64,000 nucleotides of DNA, taken from an uncultured Collinsella sp. (GTDB lineage Bacteria; Actinomycetota; Coriobacteriia; Coriobacteriales; Coriobacteriaceae). The translations under genes and the position numbers were made by a program. The notes under the pieces were generated by a model, which was not told the DNA's origin, made no database searches, and worked only from the letters and a program-made list of their open reading frames with translations. The stretch spans positions 62,001 through 126,000 of the forward strand of contig CALDWI010000007.1 in the NCBI GenBank assembly GCA_937923795.1, in the 5' to 3' direction. This document shows, in pieces, positions 43,253 through 52,368 of this stretch (the first letter of the stretch is position 1; each line of letters starts with the position of its first letter).

Positions 43253-43945
43253 ATGTCGTATACGGTGACCGAGGCCACGGTCGTCTTTCCCGATAAGATG
43301 GCGGCCTCCTCGTTCTCGAGCGGGTATGTGTCCAAAAAGCCTTGCGCACATATCGATTGTGAGCTTGAGGGCGGTTTTGAGCGGTCCATTTGGATTCCCG
43401 TGCGGGTCGCGCGCCTGTATGTCAAAAATCGCCCCGATCTGCCCTGCGATTGGGATAACTTTCGTGAGGCGGTGCAGCTCATCGAGCGTAAATGTGCGCT
43501 TACCATGGTGACCGAGATGTTATCGCGCCGCGACCATGCGACGGGTGAGGTCCGTGACAAGCTGGCTCGCTACGGCTTTCACCAGCCCGCGATCGATTTC
43601 GCCGTCGAGCGCGCCACCGAGTATCACTTTTTAGACGAGAACCGCTTTTGCTCGTACTTTATCGAGGAGCGCAAGCGGCGCGGTTGGGGACAGCGCAAAA
43701 TCGAGACCGAGCTCAAGCGCCGTCATGTCGTGCTCGATGACATTCCCGGTTATCCCGAGGATTATTTTGCTGTCGTAGACGATTTGACGCGTGCGTCAGC
43801 CCTGCTCGCCAAGCGGCGTGTTCCAGAGACGCGCGGATTCGAAAAACTGGTTCGGTTTTTGATGGGCAAGGGCTTCTCGTATCACATCGCCGCCGATGCC
43901 GTTAAGGCACGTCTCGATGCCGAACGCGAGGAATGTGCGGTTTAG
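43253..43945 (+). CDS. recX: Regulatory protein RecX
   Basis: A 230-residue protein with repeated three-helix modules (LSRRDHATGEVRDKLARYGF; HFLDENRFCSYFIEERKRRGWG) of RecX and an N-terminal extension of about 80 residues. RecX limits RecA filament growth. It lies directly after recA and likely shares its SOS control. Confidence 0.9.
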   Translation: MSYTVTEATVVFPDKMAASSFSSGYVSKKPCAHIDCELEGGFERSIWIPVRVARLYVKNRPDLPCDWDNFREAVQLIERKCALTMVTEMLSRRDHATGEVRDKLARYGFHQPAIDFAVERATEYHFLDENRFCSYFIEERKRRGWGQRKIETELKRRHVVLDDIPGYPEDYFAVVDDLTRASALLAKRRVPETRGFEKLVRFLMGKGFSYHIAADAVKARLDAEREECAV

Positions 43946-43959
43946 GCGTATGCGTTTTG

Positions 43960-44007
43960 TGGCCCTGCCGTTCACCGCGTTTTAGCCGCCGTGCCGGGGC
44001 CATTTAT
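43960..44007 (+). terminator. Terminator after recX
   Basis: tggccct (43960-43966) pairs with ggggcca (43996-44002), followed by tttatt. The internal loop is long, so the stem is only moderately convincing. Confidence 0.5.
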
Positions 44008-44036
44008 TTGACAGTTGTTGTGGTTCAACGTACGAT
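44008..44036 (+). promoter_or_regulatory. Promoter of rny
   Basis: TTGACA (44008-44013), 17 bases, TACGAT (44031-44036). One of the best sigma-70-type matches in the window. It implies a leader of about 160 bases before rny. Confidence 0.75.
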
Positions 44037-44142
44037 AAACACTGTCATTTGCTTTGTGATATGTGCTCATCTGTGATGAGTTTGTTTATATGTTTATCTG
44101 TATCTGACCCGCATAAGCTGCGCCCATATTACTCAAATGTCT

Positions 44143-44166
44143 CGAGCCGTTCGTAAGGACGGTTCG
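44143..44166 (+). promoter_or_regulatory. Hairpin in the rny leader
   Basis: cgagccgt (44143-44150) pairs with acggttcg (44159-44166), followed by a T-rich stretch ctttgttgtg. It could attenuate or stabilise the RNase Y mRNA. Confidence 0.45.
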
Positions 44167-44202
44167 CTTTGTTGTGTAACGAATCCATAAAAAGGAGTGA
44201 GC

Positions 44203-45753
44203 ATGCCTATCATCGCAGCGCTCGTTGGCATCGTTTTGGGTGCCATCGCCGCCATTGCCTACATGCGCACCGCCAAGCAGGGTAGTCTTCACGAGGCCGA
44301 CGAAAAGATCCAGTCGGCACACGCGCAGGCTGAGTCCCTGATCGGCGATGCTAAGCGTCAGGCCGAGACCCTCAAAAAAGAGGCTCTGCTCGAGGCTAAA
44401 GAGGAGATCATCAAGAACAAGCAGGCCGCCGAGGCCGAGGACAAGCAGCGTAAGAGCGAGATTCGTACGCTTGAGAACCGCGTGATGCAGCGCGAGGAAT
44501 CCCTCGATCGCCGCAACGACGCTCTCGACAAGCGCGAGCATCAGCTGTCCAGCCAGGCCGGTCAGGTCGAGAAGCGCTCCCGTGAGCTCGAGGAGCTCTG
44601 CGCAAAGCAGACCTCCGAGCTCGAGCGTATTGCCGACCTGACCCGTGAGGACGCCCACAAGGAGCTCCTCGATAAGGTTCGCGGCGAGGTCACCCACGAG
44701 GCTGCCACGATCATTCGCGAGTCCGAGCAGCAGGTTCGCGCCGAGTGCCACAAGACCGCCCAGGAGATTCTGTCCCTGGCGATTCAGCGCTGCGCTGCCG
44801 ACCACACAGCCGAGGTCACCGTTACCTCCGTGCACATTCCCTCTGATGACCTCAAGGGCCGTATCATCGGTCGCGAGGGTCGCAACATCCGGACCTTCGA
44901 GCAGGTTTCCGGCGTCAACCTCGTGATCGACGACACGCCTGAGACCGTCGTTCTTTCGAGCTTCGACCCGGTCCGTCGTGAGACCGCCCGTGTTGCCCTC
45001 GAGAACCTCATCGCCGACGGCCGCATTCACCCCGCCCGCATCGAGGAGATGTATCACAAGGCTGCCGACCTGGTTCAGCAGCGCGTGCGCGAGGCTGGCG
45101 AGCAGGCTGCCTTCGATACCGGCATCCACGACCTGCACCCCGAGATCGTCAAGACCCTTGGTGCCCTGCGCTACCGTACCTCGTTTGGTCAGAACGTGCT
45201 TCAGCACTCCCTCGAAGTCTCTGACCTGTGCGGCGTGATGGCTTCCGAGCTTGGTCTGGACGTTGTGACCGCCAAGCGCGCCGGCCTGCTGCACGACCTG
45301 GGCAAGGCAATCGACCATGACGTCGAGGGCCCGCATGCCGTCATCGGCGCCGAGCTTGCCCGCCGTTATGGCGAGAAGCCCGTTATCGTCCACGCTATCG
45401 AGGCTCACCATGCCGATGTCGACCCCAACACGGTGCTCGATGTCCTGGTACAGGCCGCCGATGCCGTCTCTGCTTCTCGCCCCGGCGCCCGTCGCGAGTC
45501 TGCCGAGAACTACATCAAGCGTCTTGAGAAGCTCGAGGAGATCGCCAACTCCCATGACGGCGTCGAGCGTACCTATGCCATGCAGGCTGGTCGCGAGGTC
45601 CACGTCATGGTTCAGCCTGACAAGATCTCCGATGCCCAGTCCACGGTTCTGGCTCACGATATCGCCCATCAGATCGAGGAAGAGATGGAGTATCCCGGTC
45701 AGGTGCGCGTCGTCGTGATTCGCGAGAGCCGTGCTGTCGATATCGCTAAATAA
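44203..45753 (+). CDS. rny: Ribonuclease Y
   Basis: A 516-residue membrane-anchored endoribonuclease: N-terminal membrane helix (2-22), long coiled coil (about 30-200), KH domain (LKGRIIGREGRNIRTFEQ) and HD domain (HSLEVS...LLHDLGKAID). It starts mRNA decay at the membrane. ATG 44203 is preferred to GTG 44197, which would overlap the AAAAGGAG site. It is followed by a GHKL ATPase gene one base after the stop. Confidence 0.96.
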   Translation: MPIIAALVGIVLGAIAAIAYMRTAKQGSLHEADEKIQSAHAQAESLIGDAKRQAETLKKEALLEAKEEIIKNKQAAEAEDKQRKSEIRTLENRVMQREESLDRRNDALDKREHQLSSQAGQVEKRSRELEELCAKQTSELERIADLTREDAHKELLDKVRGEVTHEAATIIRESEQQVRAECHKTAQEILSLAIQRCAADHTAEVTVTSVHIPSDDLKGRIIGREGRNIRTFEQVSGVNLVIDDTPETVVLSSFDPVRRETARVALENLIADGRIHPARIEEMYHKAADLVQQRVREAGEQAAFDTGIHDLHPEIVKTLGALRYRTSFGQNVLQHSLEVSDLCGVMASELGLDVVTAKRAGLLHDLGKAIDHDVEGPHAVIGAELARRYGEKPVIVHAIEAHHADVDPNTVLDVLVQAADAVSASRPGARRESAENYIKRLEKLEEIANSHDGVERTYAMQAGREVHVMVQPDKISDAQSTVLAHDIAHQIEEEMEYPGQVRVVVIRESRAVDIAK

Positions 45754-45754
45754 C

Positions 45755-46840
45755 ATGAGCGACGCGAACGAGCTCATCTCATTTATCGCGTCGATGTCGG
45801 GGGAGGGCAACCTTCGCGTCGAGGAGAACCTTGGCGAGGGGTATGTCCGCCTCCGTGTTTCGGAGGCCGAGCGGCGCCAGGCGAAGCACGACATTCAGCA
45901 TGTCGAGGATATCGTCATCGAAATGCTCCGTAATGCTCGCGATGCCGGCGCCGACAAGGTCTATCTCGCCACGACCAAGGAAGATGGCGTACGCACGCTT
46001 GTCTTTCTGGATAACGGCTCGGGTGTTCCGCAGGATATGCAAGAGCGAATCTTCGATGCTCGCGTTACCTCAAAGCTTGAGAGCATGAAGATGGACCGTT
46101 GGGGCGTTCACGGTCGTGGCATGGCATTGTTTTCGATCAAGCAGAACACCGACGAGGCCCGTGTGGTCACGTCCGGCGTCGATCTTGGTTCAGCCTTTAA
46201 GGTGAGCGTTGCAGCCGACCGCCTCAGCGAGCGTGCCGATCAGTCCAGCTGGCCCCAGGCCGTCAAGGATGAGGATGGACGTTATGTCTGTGCTCGCGGT
46301 CCGCATAATATTATTCGCGCTGCTTGTGAGTTTGCGCTCGAGGAGTTGCGTGGTTGCGATGTCTATCTTGGTTCTCCGTCTGAGATTGCCGCGACCCTTT
46401 ATGCTCAGGCGTCAAGTCGGCTCGATACGTCTCGTCTCCTGTTCATTGACGACGAGAGTGAGCTTCCGGTTGTCGATCGTTTAGGCCTTGCCTCCGATGC
46501 CGAGGACTTTATCCGTATCTGCTCGGGTTTGGGTCTTGAGATGTCCGAGCGCACGGCACATCGCATTTTGGCAGGGCAGATTAAGCCCGTTCGCGGTGTG
46601 ACCGCGCGTCTGCTGCGCGAGCGTGATTCTTCCTCGCATGCGCCGGCTCCTGTCGATCTCGCGAAGGATCGTCGCGGGCTACGTATTGCCAAGGATGACA
46701 TGGCACAGTTTTCGCGTGCTGTGGAGCGTGACTTTAATGACCTTGCCGCCCGGTACTATCTTAACCTTTGCGGCGACCCAAAGATTCGCGTTTCGCGTGA
46801 TCGAATCACCGTGACCTTCGATCTTGCCAAAGAGGAATAG
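45755..46840 (+). CDS. GHKL-family ATP-binding protein of unknown role
   Basis: A 361-residue protein with a Bergerat ATP-binding fold: N-box EMLRNARDAGA (56-66, with a likely catalytic Glu56), G1 LDNGSG (85-90) and G2 WGVHGRGMAL (116-125). This combination resembles the GHL ATPases (MutL, Hsp90, gyrase B) more than histidine kinases: there is no phosphoacceptor domain. The rest (about 180-361) is not recognised. It starts one base after rny and is followed by spoVS, suggesting a shared transcript. No function is proposed. Confidence 0.75.
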   Translation: MSDANELISFIASMSGEGNLRVEENLGEGYVRLRVSEAERRQAKHDIQHVEDIVIEMLRNARDAGADKVYLATTKEDGVRTLVFLDNGSGVPQDMQERIFDARVTSKLESMKMDRWGVHGRGMALFSIKQNTDEARVVTSGVDLGSAFKVSVAADRLSERADQSSWPQAVKDEDGRYVCARGPHNIIRAACEFALEELRGCDVYLGSPSEIAATLYAQASSRLDTSRLLFIDDESELPVVDRLGLASDAEDFIRICSGLGLEMSERTAHRILAGQIKPVRGVTARLLRERDSSSHAPAPVDLAKDRRGLRIAKDDMAQFSRAVERDFNDLAARYYLNLCGDPKIRVSRDRITVTFDLAKEE

Positions 46841-46914
46841 TGCCTTTACCGAGTCCACTCGGTACGATACAGTTATTGCAGTTAAAACGTACTTTTAAAC
46901 GCAGGAGTTTCTTC

Positions 46915-47232
46915 ATGGATTGCCTGAAGGTATCAAGCAAATCATCGCCCGCGTCCGTTGCCGGCGCCATCGCCGGCATGGTCAAGGATGGTGTGCCCGT
47001 CAACATTCAGTGTGTCGGCGCCGGTGCGGTCAACCAGGCCATAAAGGCCGTGGCTATCGCGCGCGGTTTTTTGATTCCAACCGGTTTTGATATTTCCTGC
47101 GCGCCCGTGTTCTCCGACATCCTCATTAACGGGGAGTCGCGCACGGCCATCCGCCTTTCTATCTACGTTCGCCAGATCAATCGAGCTGCTATGGATAACG
47201 TCGTCATGGATGATGTTAAGCCTGTGGCATAG
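46915..47232 (+). CDS. spoVS: Stage V sporulation protein S-like (SpoVS)
   Basis: A 105-residue Alba-fold protein with KVSSKSSPASVAGAIAGMV and GAGAVNQAIKAVAIARG, the SpoVS signature. In Bacillus it affects septation and coat assembly; in non-sporulating bacteria it is probably nucleic acid-binding with another role. It follows rny and the GHKL gene; rny-spoVS linkage is common. ATG after GCAGGAG; a TACGAT (46863-46868) may be a -10. Confidence 0.93.
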   Translation: MDCLKVSSKSSPASVAGAIAGMVKDGVPVNIQCVGAGAVNQAIKAVAIARGFLIPTGFDISCAPVFSDILINGESRTAIRLSIYVRQINRAAMDNVVMDDVKPVA

Positions 47233-47271
47233 CTTCTGCTTGCCTCGTTTCGCTCCCCATCGTTAGGACTT

Positions 47272-48648
47272 ATGCACATGGACCAGCGTTCCGTACGCGA
47301 TATTCTTGCCGGTAAAACCTACTTTATCCGCACCTTTGGCTGCCAGATGAATCAGCACGACTCCGAGCGTGTGAGCGGTTTGCTTGATTCGTATGGCTGT
47401 CTCATGGCGCTCGATCCCTCGCATGCCGATATTGTTGTCTTCATGACATGCTGCGTGCGCGAAGCCGCCGATACTCGCCTGTACGGTCAGTGCAATTCCT
47501 GCAAAAGCCTGCCGCCTTCGCCTTCGGGCAAGCGCGTGGTTGCCGTTGGTGGTTGCATCGCGCAGCGCGATGGCGAGGGCCTGCTCACCAATGTCGATAA
47601 CGTCAATGTCATCTTTGGTACGCATTCCATCGCACATGTGGCCGAGCTCATTGCCGAGGCGTTCCTTGACGGCAAGCGTCATATCCGCACCAATGAGCAT
47701 GAGGATACGGATGCCATGAGCATGCCGTGGCATCGCGAGACCCAGTATCACGCCTGGGTGCCCATCATGACGGGCTGCAATAATTTCTGTACCTATTGCA
47801 TCGTTCCGTACGTGCGCGGTCGCGAAAAGAGCCTCCCCTTCGAGGAGATTGTCGACGAGGTGACCGGTTTGGTGCGCCAGGGCGTGCGTGAGATTACGCT
47901 GCTGGGCCAAAACGTTAACTCATATGGTCGCGATCTGTTTGGCAAGCCGCGTTTTGCCGATCTGCTACGTGCCGTGGGCGATACGGGCGTGGAGCGCATC
48001 TTCTTTACGTCTTCGCATCCCAAGGATCTGCTGCCCGAGACCATCGACGCCATGGCCGAGACGCCTGCCGTTATGCCGCAGCTGCACTTGGCCGTCCAGT
48101 CAGGTTCGACACGGATCCTCAAAGAGATGAATCGCCGTTATACACGCGAGGACTATCTGGGCCTGGTCGATCGCATTCGCAACCGGATGCCCGATATCGC
48201 GCTCTCGACCGACATCATCGTTGGCTTCCCGGGCGAGACTGAAGAAGACTTTGAGCAGACGCTCTCACTTGCCGAGACGGTCCGCTATGCCCAGGCCTAT
48301 ACCTTCATCTATTCCAAGCGCGCCGGTACCCCGGCCGCAGAGATTGACGATCCTACGCCGCATGAGGTTATTCTCGAGCGTTTCAACCGCCTGGTTAAGG
48401 TTATCGAGACTACGGCACACGAGTATAACCAGGGTGAGCTTCATACTGTGGTGCCGGCGCTCATTGAGGGAACGAGTAAAAAGAACGACGCGGTCCTGCT
48501 GGGCAAGAGTCCCAAGAATCAGACCGTGCATGCGCCTATCCCCGAGGGTTACAGCATCGATCAGCTTGTTGGCAAGATTGTTGATGTTGACGTTGACGTT
48601 GCCAAGACCTGGTATTTGTCCGGCTCCGTTGTGGGCGAGCCGCGCTAA
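47272..48648 (+). CDS. miaB: tRNA-2-methylthio-N6-dimethylallyladenosine synthase
   Basis: A 458-residue radical SAM methylthiotransferase. N-terminal TFGCQMNQHDSE, the radical SAM motif CNNFCTYCIVPYVRGREKSL, and a C-terminal TRAM domain identify MiaB. It adds the 2-methylthio group to i6A37 of tRNAs. ATG 47272 or 47278 are both possible after TTAGGACT. The stop overlaps the miaA start (TAATG), and MiaA provides its substrate. Confidence 0.96.
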   Translation: MHMDQRSVRDILAGKTYFIRTFGCQMNQHDSERVSGLLDSYGCLMALDPSHADIVVFMTCCVREAADTRLYGQCNSCKSLPPSPSGKRVVAVGGCIAQRDGEGLLTNVDNVNVIFGTHSIAHVAELIAEAFLDGKRHIRTNEHEDTDAMSMPWHRETQYHAWVPIMTGCNNFCTYCIVPYVRGREKSLPFEEIVDEVTGLVRQGVREITLLGQNVNSYGRDLFGKPRFADLLRAVGDTGVERIFFTSSHPKDLLPETIDAMAETPAVMPQLHLAVQSGSTRILKEMNRRYTREDYLGLVDRIRNRMPDIALSTDIIVGFPGETEEDFEQTLSLAETVRYAQAYTFIYSKRAGTPAAEIDDPTPHEVILERFNRLVKVIETTAHEYNQGELHTVVPALIEGTSKKNDAVLLGKSPKNQTVHAPIPEGYSIDQLVGKIVDVDVDVAKTWYLSGSVVGEPR

Positions 48649-49586
48649 TGGTTTCTCCCAGGGCAGGACTTTCCGCCGTTGCGATCGTCGGTCCGACGGC
48701 GGTTGGTAAGAGTGATGTTGCCGACTGTTTGGCAGCTCGTCTTTCGTCCGAAGTGCTGTCGTGCGATGCGATGCAAATCTATCGCGGCATGGACATCGGT
48801 ACCGCAAAGATGGCGCCCGATGAGTGTACGGCGCCACTGCGTCTCGTCGACATTGTAGAGCCGGGTGTGGCATATTCTGCTGCGCTTTATCAGGCTGACG
48901 CTCGCGCGCATGTTGAACGTCTCCTTGGTTCGGGTTACCTGCCTGTTTTTTGCGGAGGTACGGGGCTGTATCTCAAGGCTGCCCTTGATGAGATGGACTT
49001 TCCCTCGGGTGAACTTGAGGACGATCGCCGTGCGGGCTATCAGGAGCTTGCCGAGCGTATTGGTGAGGAAGAACTGCATGCCCTGCTTGCCGAGCGTGAT
49101 CCAGAATCGGCTGCTGTTATTCATCCCCATAACGTGCGTCGCGTGATTCGCGCGCTCGAAATGCACGATGATGGCGTCTCCTATGCGCAGCAAAAGTCGC
49201 AGTTTAGTGTTCCGCGCGAGCATTATCACGCTCTGTGGTTTGGTCTGACGCGTAATCGCGAGGTGCTCTACGAGCGCATTAACCTGCGTGTCGATCTGAT
49301 GTTTGAGCAGGGCCTTGTCGATGAGGTCCGCGGTCTTATGGGCCAAGGGCTGGGAGATGCCCTGACGTCGATGCAGGCAATTGGCTATAAAGAGATCATC
49401 GATGCTTTCAATGGCGTGATTTCTATGGATGAGGCTCGCGAACTCATCAAGATGCGTTCGCGTCGCTATGCCAAACGTCAGCTTTCGTGGTTTAAACGCG
49501 ATGACCGCATCGTGTGGTTCGATATGGACGAGTTTACGATCGATGAGGTCGTTGAGGACATCCTGCATCGTATTGAGGCTGCCTAA
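48648..49586 (+). CDS. miaA: tRNA dimethylallyltransferase
   Basis: A 312-residue enzyme with P-loop GPTAVGKSDVA, the DAMQIYRGMDIGTAKM motif and the MQAIGYKEI segment. It isopentenylates A37 of tRNAs reading UNN codons. It overlaps miaB upstream and hflX downstream by single bases (TAATG), so the three are translationally coupled. Confidence 0.96.
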   Translation: MVSPRAGLSAVAIVGPTAVGKSDVADCLAARLSSEVLSCDAMQIYRGMDIGTAKMAPDECTAPLRLVDIVEPGVAYSAALYQADARAHVERLLGSGYLPVFCGGTGLYLKAALDEMDFPSGELEDDRRAGYQELAERIGEEELHALLAERDPESAAVIHPHNVRRVIRALEMHDDGVSYAQQKSQFSVPREHYHALWFGLTRNREVLYERINLRVDLMFEQGLVDEVRGLMGQGLGDALTSMQAIGYKEIIDAFNGVISMDEARELIKMRSRRYAKRQLSWFKRDDRIVWFDMDEFTIDEVVEDILHRIEAA

Positions 49587-50875
49587 TGGGCCGTTTCCCC
49601 CTTGTTCCCACGGCACCCGAGCCCGAGCGTGCCATTTTGGTTGGTGTTGAATGGCGCGACAATGCATGGCCGCTCGATCACTCGCTCGATGAGCTTGAGC
49701 GTCTGGCCCATACGGCTGGCGCCCAGTGCGTGGCGCGTTTGTCTCAGCGTTTGGTAAAGCCGTATCCTAAATCGTTTATCGGTTCCGGTAAGGTTGAAGA
49801 GCTGTGCGGCCTAGTGCATCGCATGGATGCCGATGTCGTTATTTTTGACGACGACCTGACGCCCTCGCAGCAATCCTATTTGGAGAAAGCCGTGGGCGAG
49901 CCGGTAAAGATTATCGATCGTACGGCACTGATCTTGGATATCTTTGGCCTGCATGCTCAGACGCGTGAGGGACGCCTACAGGTACAGCTGGCACAGCTTC
50001 AATATTTGTTGCCTCGTCTGCGTGGCATGTGGAGCCACCTCGCCAAGGAACAGACGCGCGGCGGCATCGGCTCACGCTTTGGCCAGGGCGAAAGTCAGCT
50101 TGAGGTCGACCGTCGCCTCATTCGTAATAAGATCGCTGCGCTTCGTCGTGAGCTCAAGCAGGTTGAACAGCGTCGCGATGTTCAATCCAAGAGCCGCATT
50201 GAGTCACCGGCGTTTCGCGTCGCGTTAGCCGGTTATACCAATGCCGGTAAATCGACGTTGCTCAATCGTCTGACCAGCTCTACGGTACTTTCTCAGGACA
50301 AGCTGTTTGCTACGCTCGACCCGACGACGCGTTCGTATCGCCTGCCCGGCGGTCGCGGTATGACGATTACCGATACCGTCGGCTTTATTCAAAAGCTGCC
50401 GCATGGTCTGGTCGATGCCTTTAAATCGACGCTGTCCGAGGTGTTGGGTGCCGATCTAATTCTCAAAGTCGTAGATGCGTCTGACGAGGACTATGAGCGG
50501 CAGCTGGAGGCTGTCGACCGCGTGCTTGATGAGATCGGCGCTGGAGAGCGCCTAACGCTGACCGTATTCAATAAAATCGATCTTCTCGATAGCGTTGATC
50601 GATTGAGCTTCCGTCGTCGCTATCCCGAGGCCGTGCTGTTCTCGGCCCAGACGGGCGAGGGACTCGACGATCTCGTCGACCGTATTGCTCGTGAGGCGGC
50701 TGCTACCGATGTGTTGCTCTCTGCTGAAATCCCGTATCGTGAGGGTGCCCTCATCACGCTGGTGCATGAGCAGGGAACCCTTTTGCACGAGGAATATCTT
50801 GAGGACGGCGTTCGTATTGTGGCGAAGCTACCGGCCCGTATCGCGCCGCGGCTCGAGCGTTATCGCACCGAGTAG
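49586..50875 (+). CDS. hflX: GTPase HflX
   Basis: A 429-residue GTPase. The glycine-rich HflX N-terminal domain (LVKPYPKSFIGSGKVEEL, KEQTRGGIGSRFGQGESQLEVDRR) precedes a G domain with GYTNAGKSTLLNRLT, DTVGFIQKLP and NKIDLLD. HflX splits stalled ribosomes under stress. It ends the miaB-miaA-hflX unit; its last 16 bases overlap the convergent membrane protein gene. Confidence 0.95.
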   Translation: MGRFPLVPTAPEPERAILVGVEWRDNAWPLDHSLDELERLAHTAGAQCVARLSQRLVKPYPKSFIGSGKVEELCGLVHRMDADVVIFDDDLTPSQQSYLEKAVGEPVKIIDRTALILDIFGLHAQTREGRLQVQLAQLQYLLPRLRGMWSHLAKEQTRGGIGSRFGQGESQLEVDRRLIRNKIAALRRELKQVEQRRDVQSKSRIESPAFRVALAGYTNAGKSTLLNRLTSSTVLSQDKLFATLDPTTRSYRLPGGRGMTITDTVGFIQKLPHGLVDAFKSTLSEVLGADLILKVVDASDEDYERQLEAVDRVLDEIGAGERLTLTVFNKIDLLDSVDRLSFRRRYPEAVLFSAQTGEGLDDLVDRIAREAAATDVLLSAEIPYREGALITLVHEQGTLLHEEYLEDGVRIVAKLPARIAPRLERYRTE

Positions 50876-51564
50876 ACGAGCTCCAAAATGCCCAGAATGA
50901 TGGGCTGATGCAGCAGATAAAAGGGGAGTGCATGACGTCCAAGGCTGGCGAGCGCCGGGACGGGATTGGCGTAGGCCCAGCTAGGGACGGTCTTATCGAT
51001 TCCCTGCGCTATATGTGCGGCGAAGTATCCTGCAAGATACATAAAGATAAACGGGATGATGGGGTAGTAATCGCCTGAAACAAACCCAGAGCTCGGAAAT
51101 CCCAGCCACGCCAGGTAGGGGACAGGATAGATCGTTTTGGGGATACTCCAGGTGAGGGCGAACAACACAAGGCATAGGGATATGCCCCATCTCGCCGATA
51201 TCTTCTTAAGGACGGGATCGGTCAACGCCACGATGCCGGTACATGCGGCCATGCAGTAGATGATGCCAAAATTAACCGAATCGTCTACTGAGACAAGTGT
51301 TGTTGCCAACCAGACGACGAGTGCTGCTAAGGCGTATTTGGCGGCACGTTTGATATTGTTGCGCGAAAGGGTGCACATCCAACCCGCGATAAATAAAAAT
51401 ACCCAGCTGATGCTGGCGCGCCAGATGTCTTGAAAGACAGTCTGGGTAAACCAGGGCATATCCCAGTCGTACAGGTAGGCGAGATCGTAGCAAGCGTGAA
51501 AACCTGCCATTGAAATCATCGTAAACCCGCGGACGGTATCAAAGATGGTGATGCGTTTTTGCAT
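50860..51564 (-). CDS. Heparan-alpha-glucosaminide acetyltransferase-like membrane protein (DUF1624)
   Basis: A 234-residue polytopic membrane protein with about seven hydrophobic segments. N-terminal RITIFDTVRGFTMISM resembles the R(x)xxDxxRGxxM start of the HGSNAT/DUF1624 acyltransferase group, and LGRHALPFYLLHQPI matches its C-terminal catalytic region. Substrate unknown; envelope polymers are likely. The ATG overlaps the lexA stop (TAATG), so it is probably co-transcribed with lexA under SOS control. The 3' end overlaps hflX by 16 bases, tail to tail. Confidence 0.75.
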   Translation of the reverse strand: MQKRITIFDTVRGFTMISMAGFHACYDLAYLYDWDMPWFTQTVFQDIWRASISWVFLFIAGWMCTLSRNNIKRAAKYALAALVVWLATTLVSVDDSVNFGIIYCMAACTGIVALTDPVLKKISARWGISLCLVLFALTWSIPKTIYPVPYLAWLGFPSSGFVSGDYYPIIPFIFMYLAGYFAAHIAQGIDKTVPSWAYANPVPALASLGRHALPFYLLHQPIILGILELVYSVR

Positions 51565-52208
51565 TACGAGAACCGGCGCATCAAGCCGACGACTTTGCCC
51601 AAGATAACGGGATTCGTTGCATAGATAGGCTCCATGGTGTCATTCTCGGGCTGCAGGCGTACGCGTCCCTGCTCCTTGTAGAACGTCTTGACGGTCGCTG
51701 AACCATCAATCATGGCCACGACAATTTCGCCGTTCATGGCACTCTTTTGTTCACGGACGATGATGTAATCGCCATTGAAGATGCCGACATTGATCATTGA
51801 GCTCCCATGCACCTCAAGGATAAAGGAACCCTGATCGGTGGCGATTTCGGTCGGGATAGTAAAAGTGTCTTCGATATTCTGCTCGGCCAGAATGGGAATT
51901 CCTGCCGCGACGCGACCAACGAGCGGTAGCGAGACCGTTCCGCGAGGTGCGGTGGGCTCGTCAGATTTAGAAATTGAGACAGAGGAACCGTCCTCGTTAA
52001 AGAGTTCCAGGGCGCGCGGTTTAGTGGCATCGCGCTTGAGTAGCCCGCGCGCCTCCAGGGCAGATAGATGGGCGTGCACGGTGCTGGGGGAGGAAAGGCC
52101 CACAGCAGAAGCCATCTCGCGCACGCTGGGCGGATAACCCTTCTCCTGCTGATATTCCTTGATGAAGTCGTAAATTTGCTGCTGACGCTTGGTAATTTTG
52201 CGAGCCAT
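51564..52208 (-). CDS. lexA: LexA repressor
   Basis: A 214-residue repressor: winged HTH at 1-70 (PPSVREMASAVGLSSPSTVHAHL), cleavage site Ala102-Gly103 (GRVAAGIPI), catalytic Ser137 (HGSSM) and Lys174 (ATVKTFY). It represses SOS genes until RecA filaments provoke self-cleavage. Start ATG 52208 after AGAGGATG; the frame is open further upstream into the operator region without family resemblance. LexA boxes upstream indicate autoregulation. Confidence 0.97.
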   Translation of the reverse strand: MARKITKRQQQIYDFIKEYQQEKGYPPSVREMASAVGLSSPSTVHAHLSALEARGLLKRDATKPRALELFNEDGSSVSISKSDEPTAPRGTVSLPLVGRVAAGIPILAEQNIEDTFTIPTEIATDQGSFILEVHGSSMINVGIFNGDYIIVREQKSAMNGEIVVAMIDGSATVKTFYKEQGRVRLQPENDTMEPIYATNPVILGKVVGLMRRFS

Positions 52209-52232
52209 CAGGGCATCCTCTCTACCATTGTC

Positions 52233-52300
52233 AAACAAATGTTCGAATTTTGCTTGACAGGAACAACTGTTCGAAGATAATAATAACCGAACATTCGTTC
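52233..52300. promoter_or_regulatory. Divergent lexA/LysM promoter region with three LexA boxes
   Basis: Boxes at 52233-52244 (AAACAAATGTTC, one mismatch), 52261-52272 (GAACAACTGTTC) and 52289-52300 (GAACATTCGTTC) fit GAAC-N4-GTTC. On the plus strand TTGACA (52254-52259) and GATAAT (52276-52281) bracket the middle box, so LysM expression should be tightly repressed. Confidence 0.88.
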
Positions 52301-52368
52301 TCGCGCTAGACATTTTTGTCCGCGCGGCTTGATAAAACTGTTCTCAGCAAAACACGCGAGAGGAGAAC

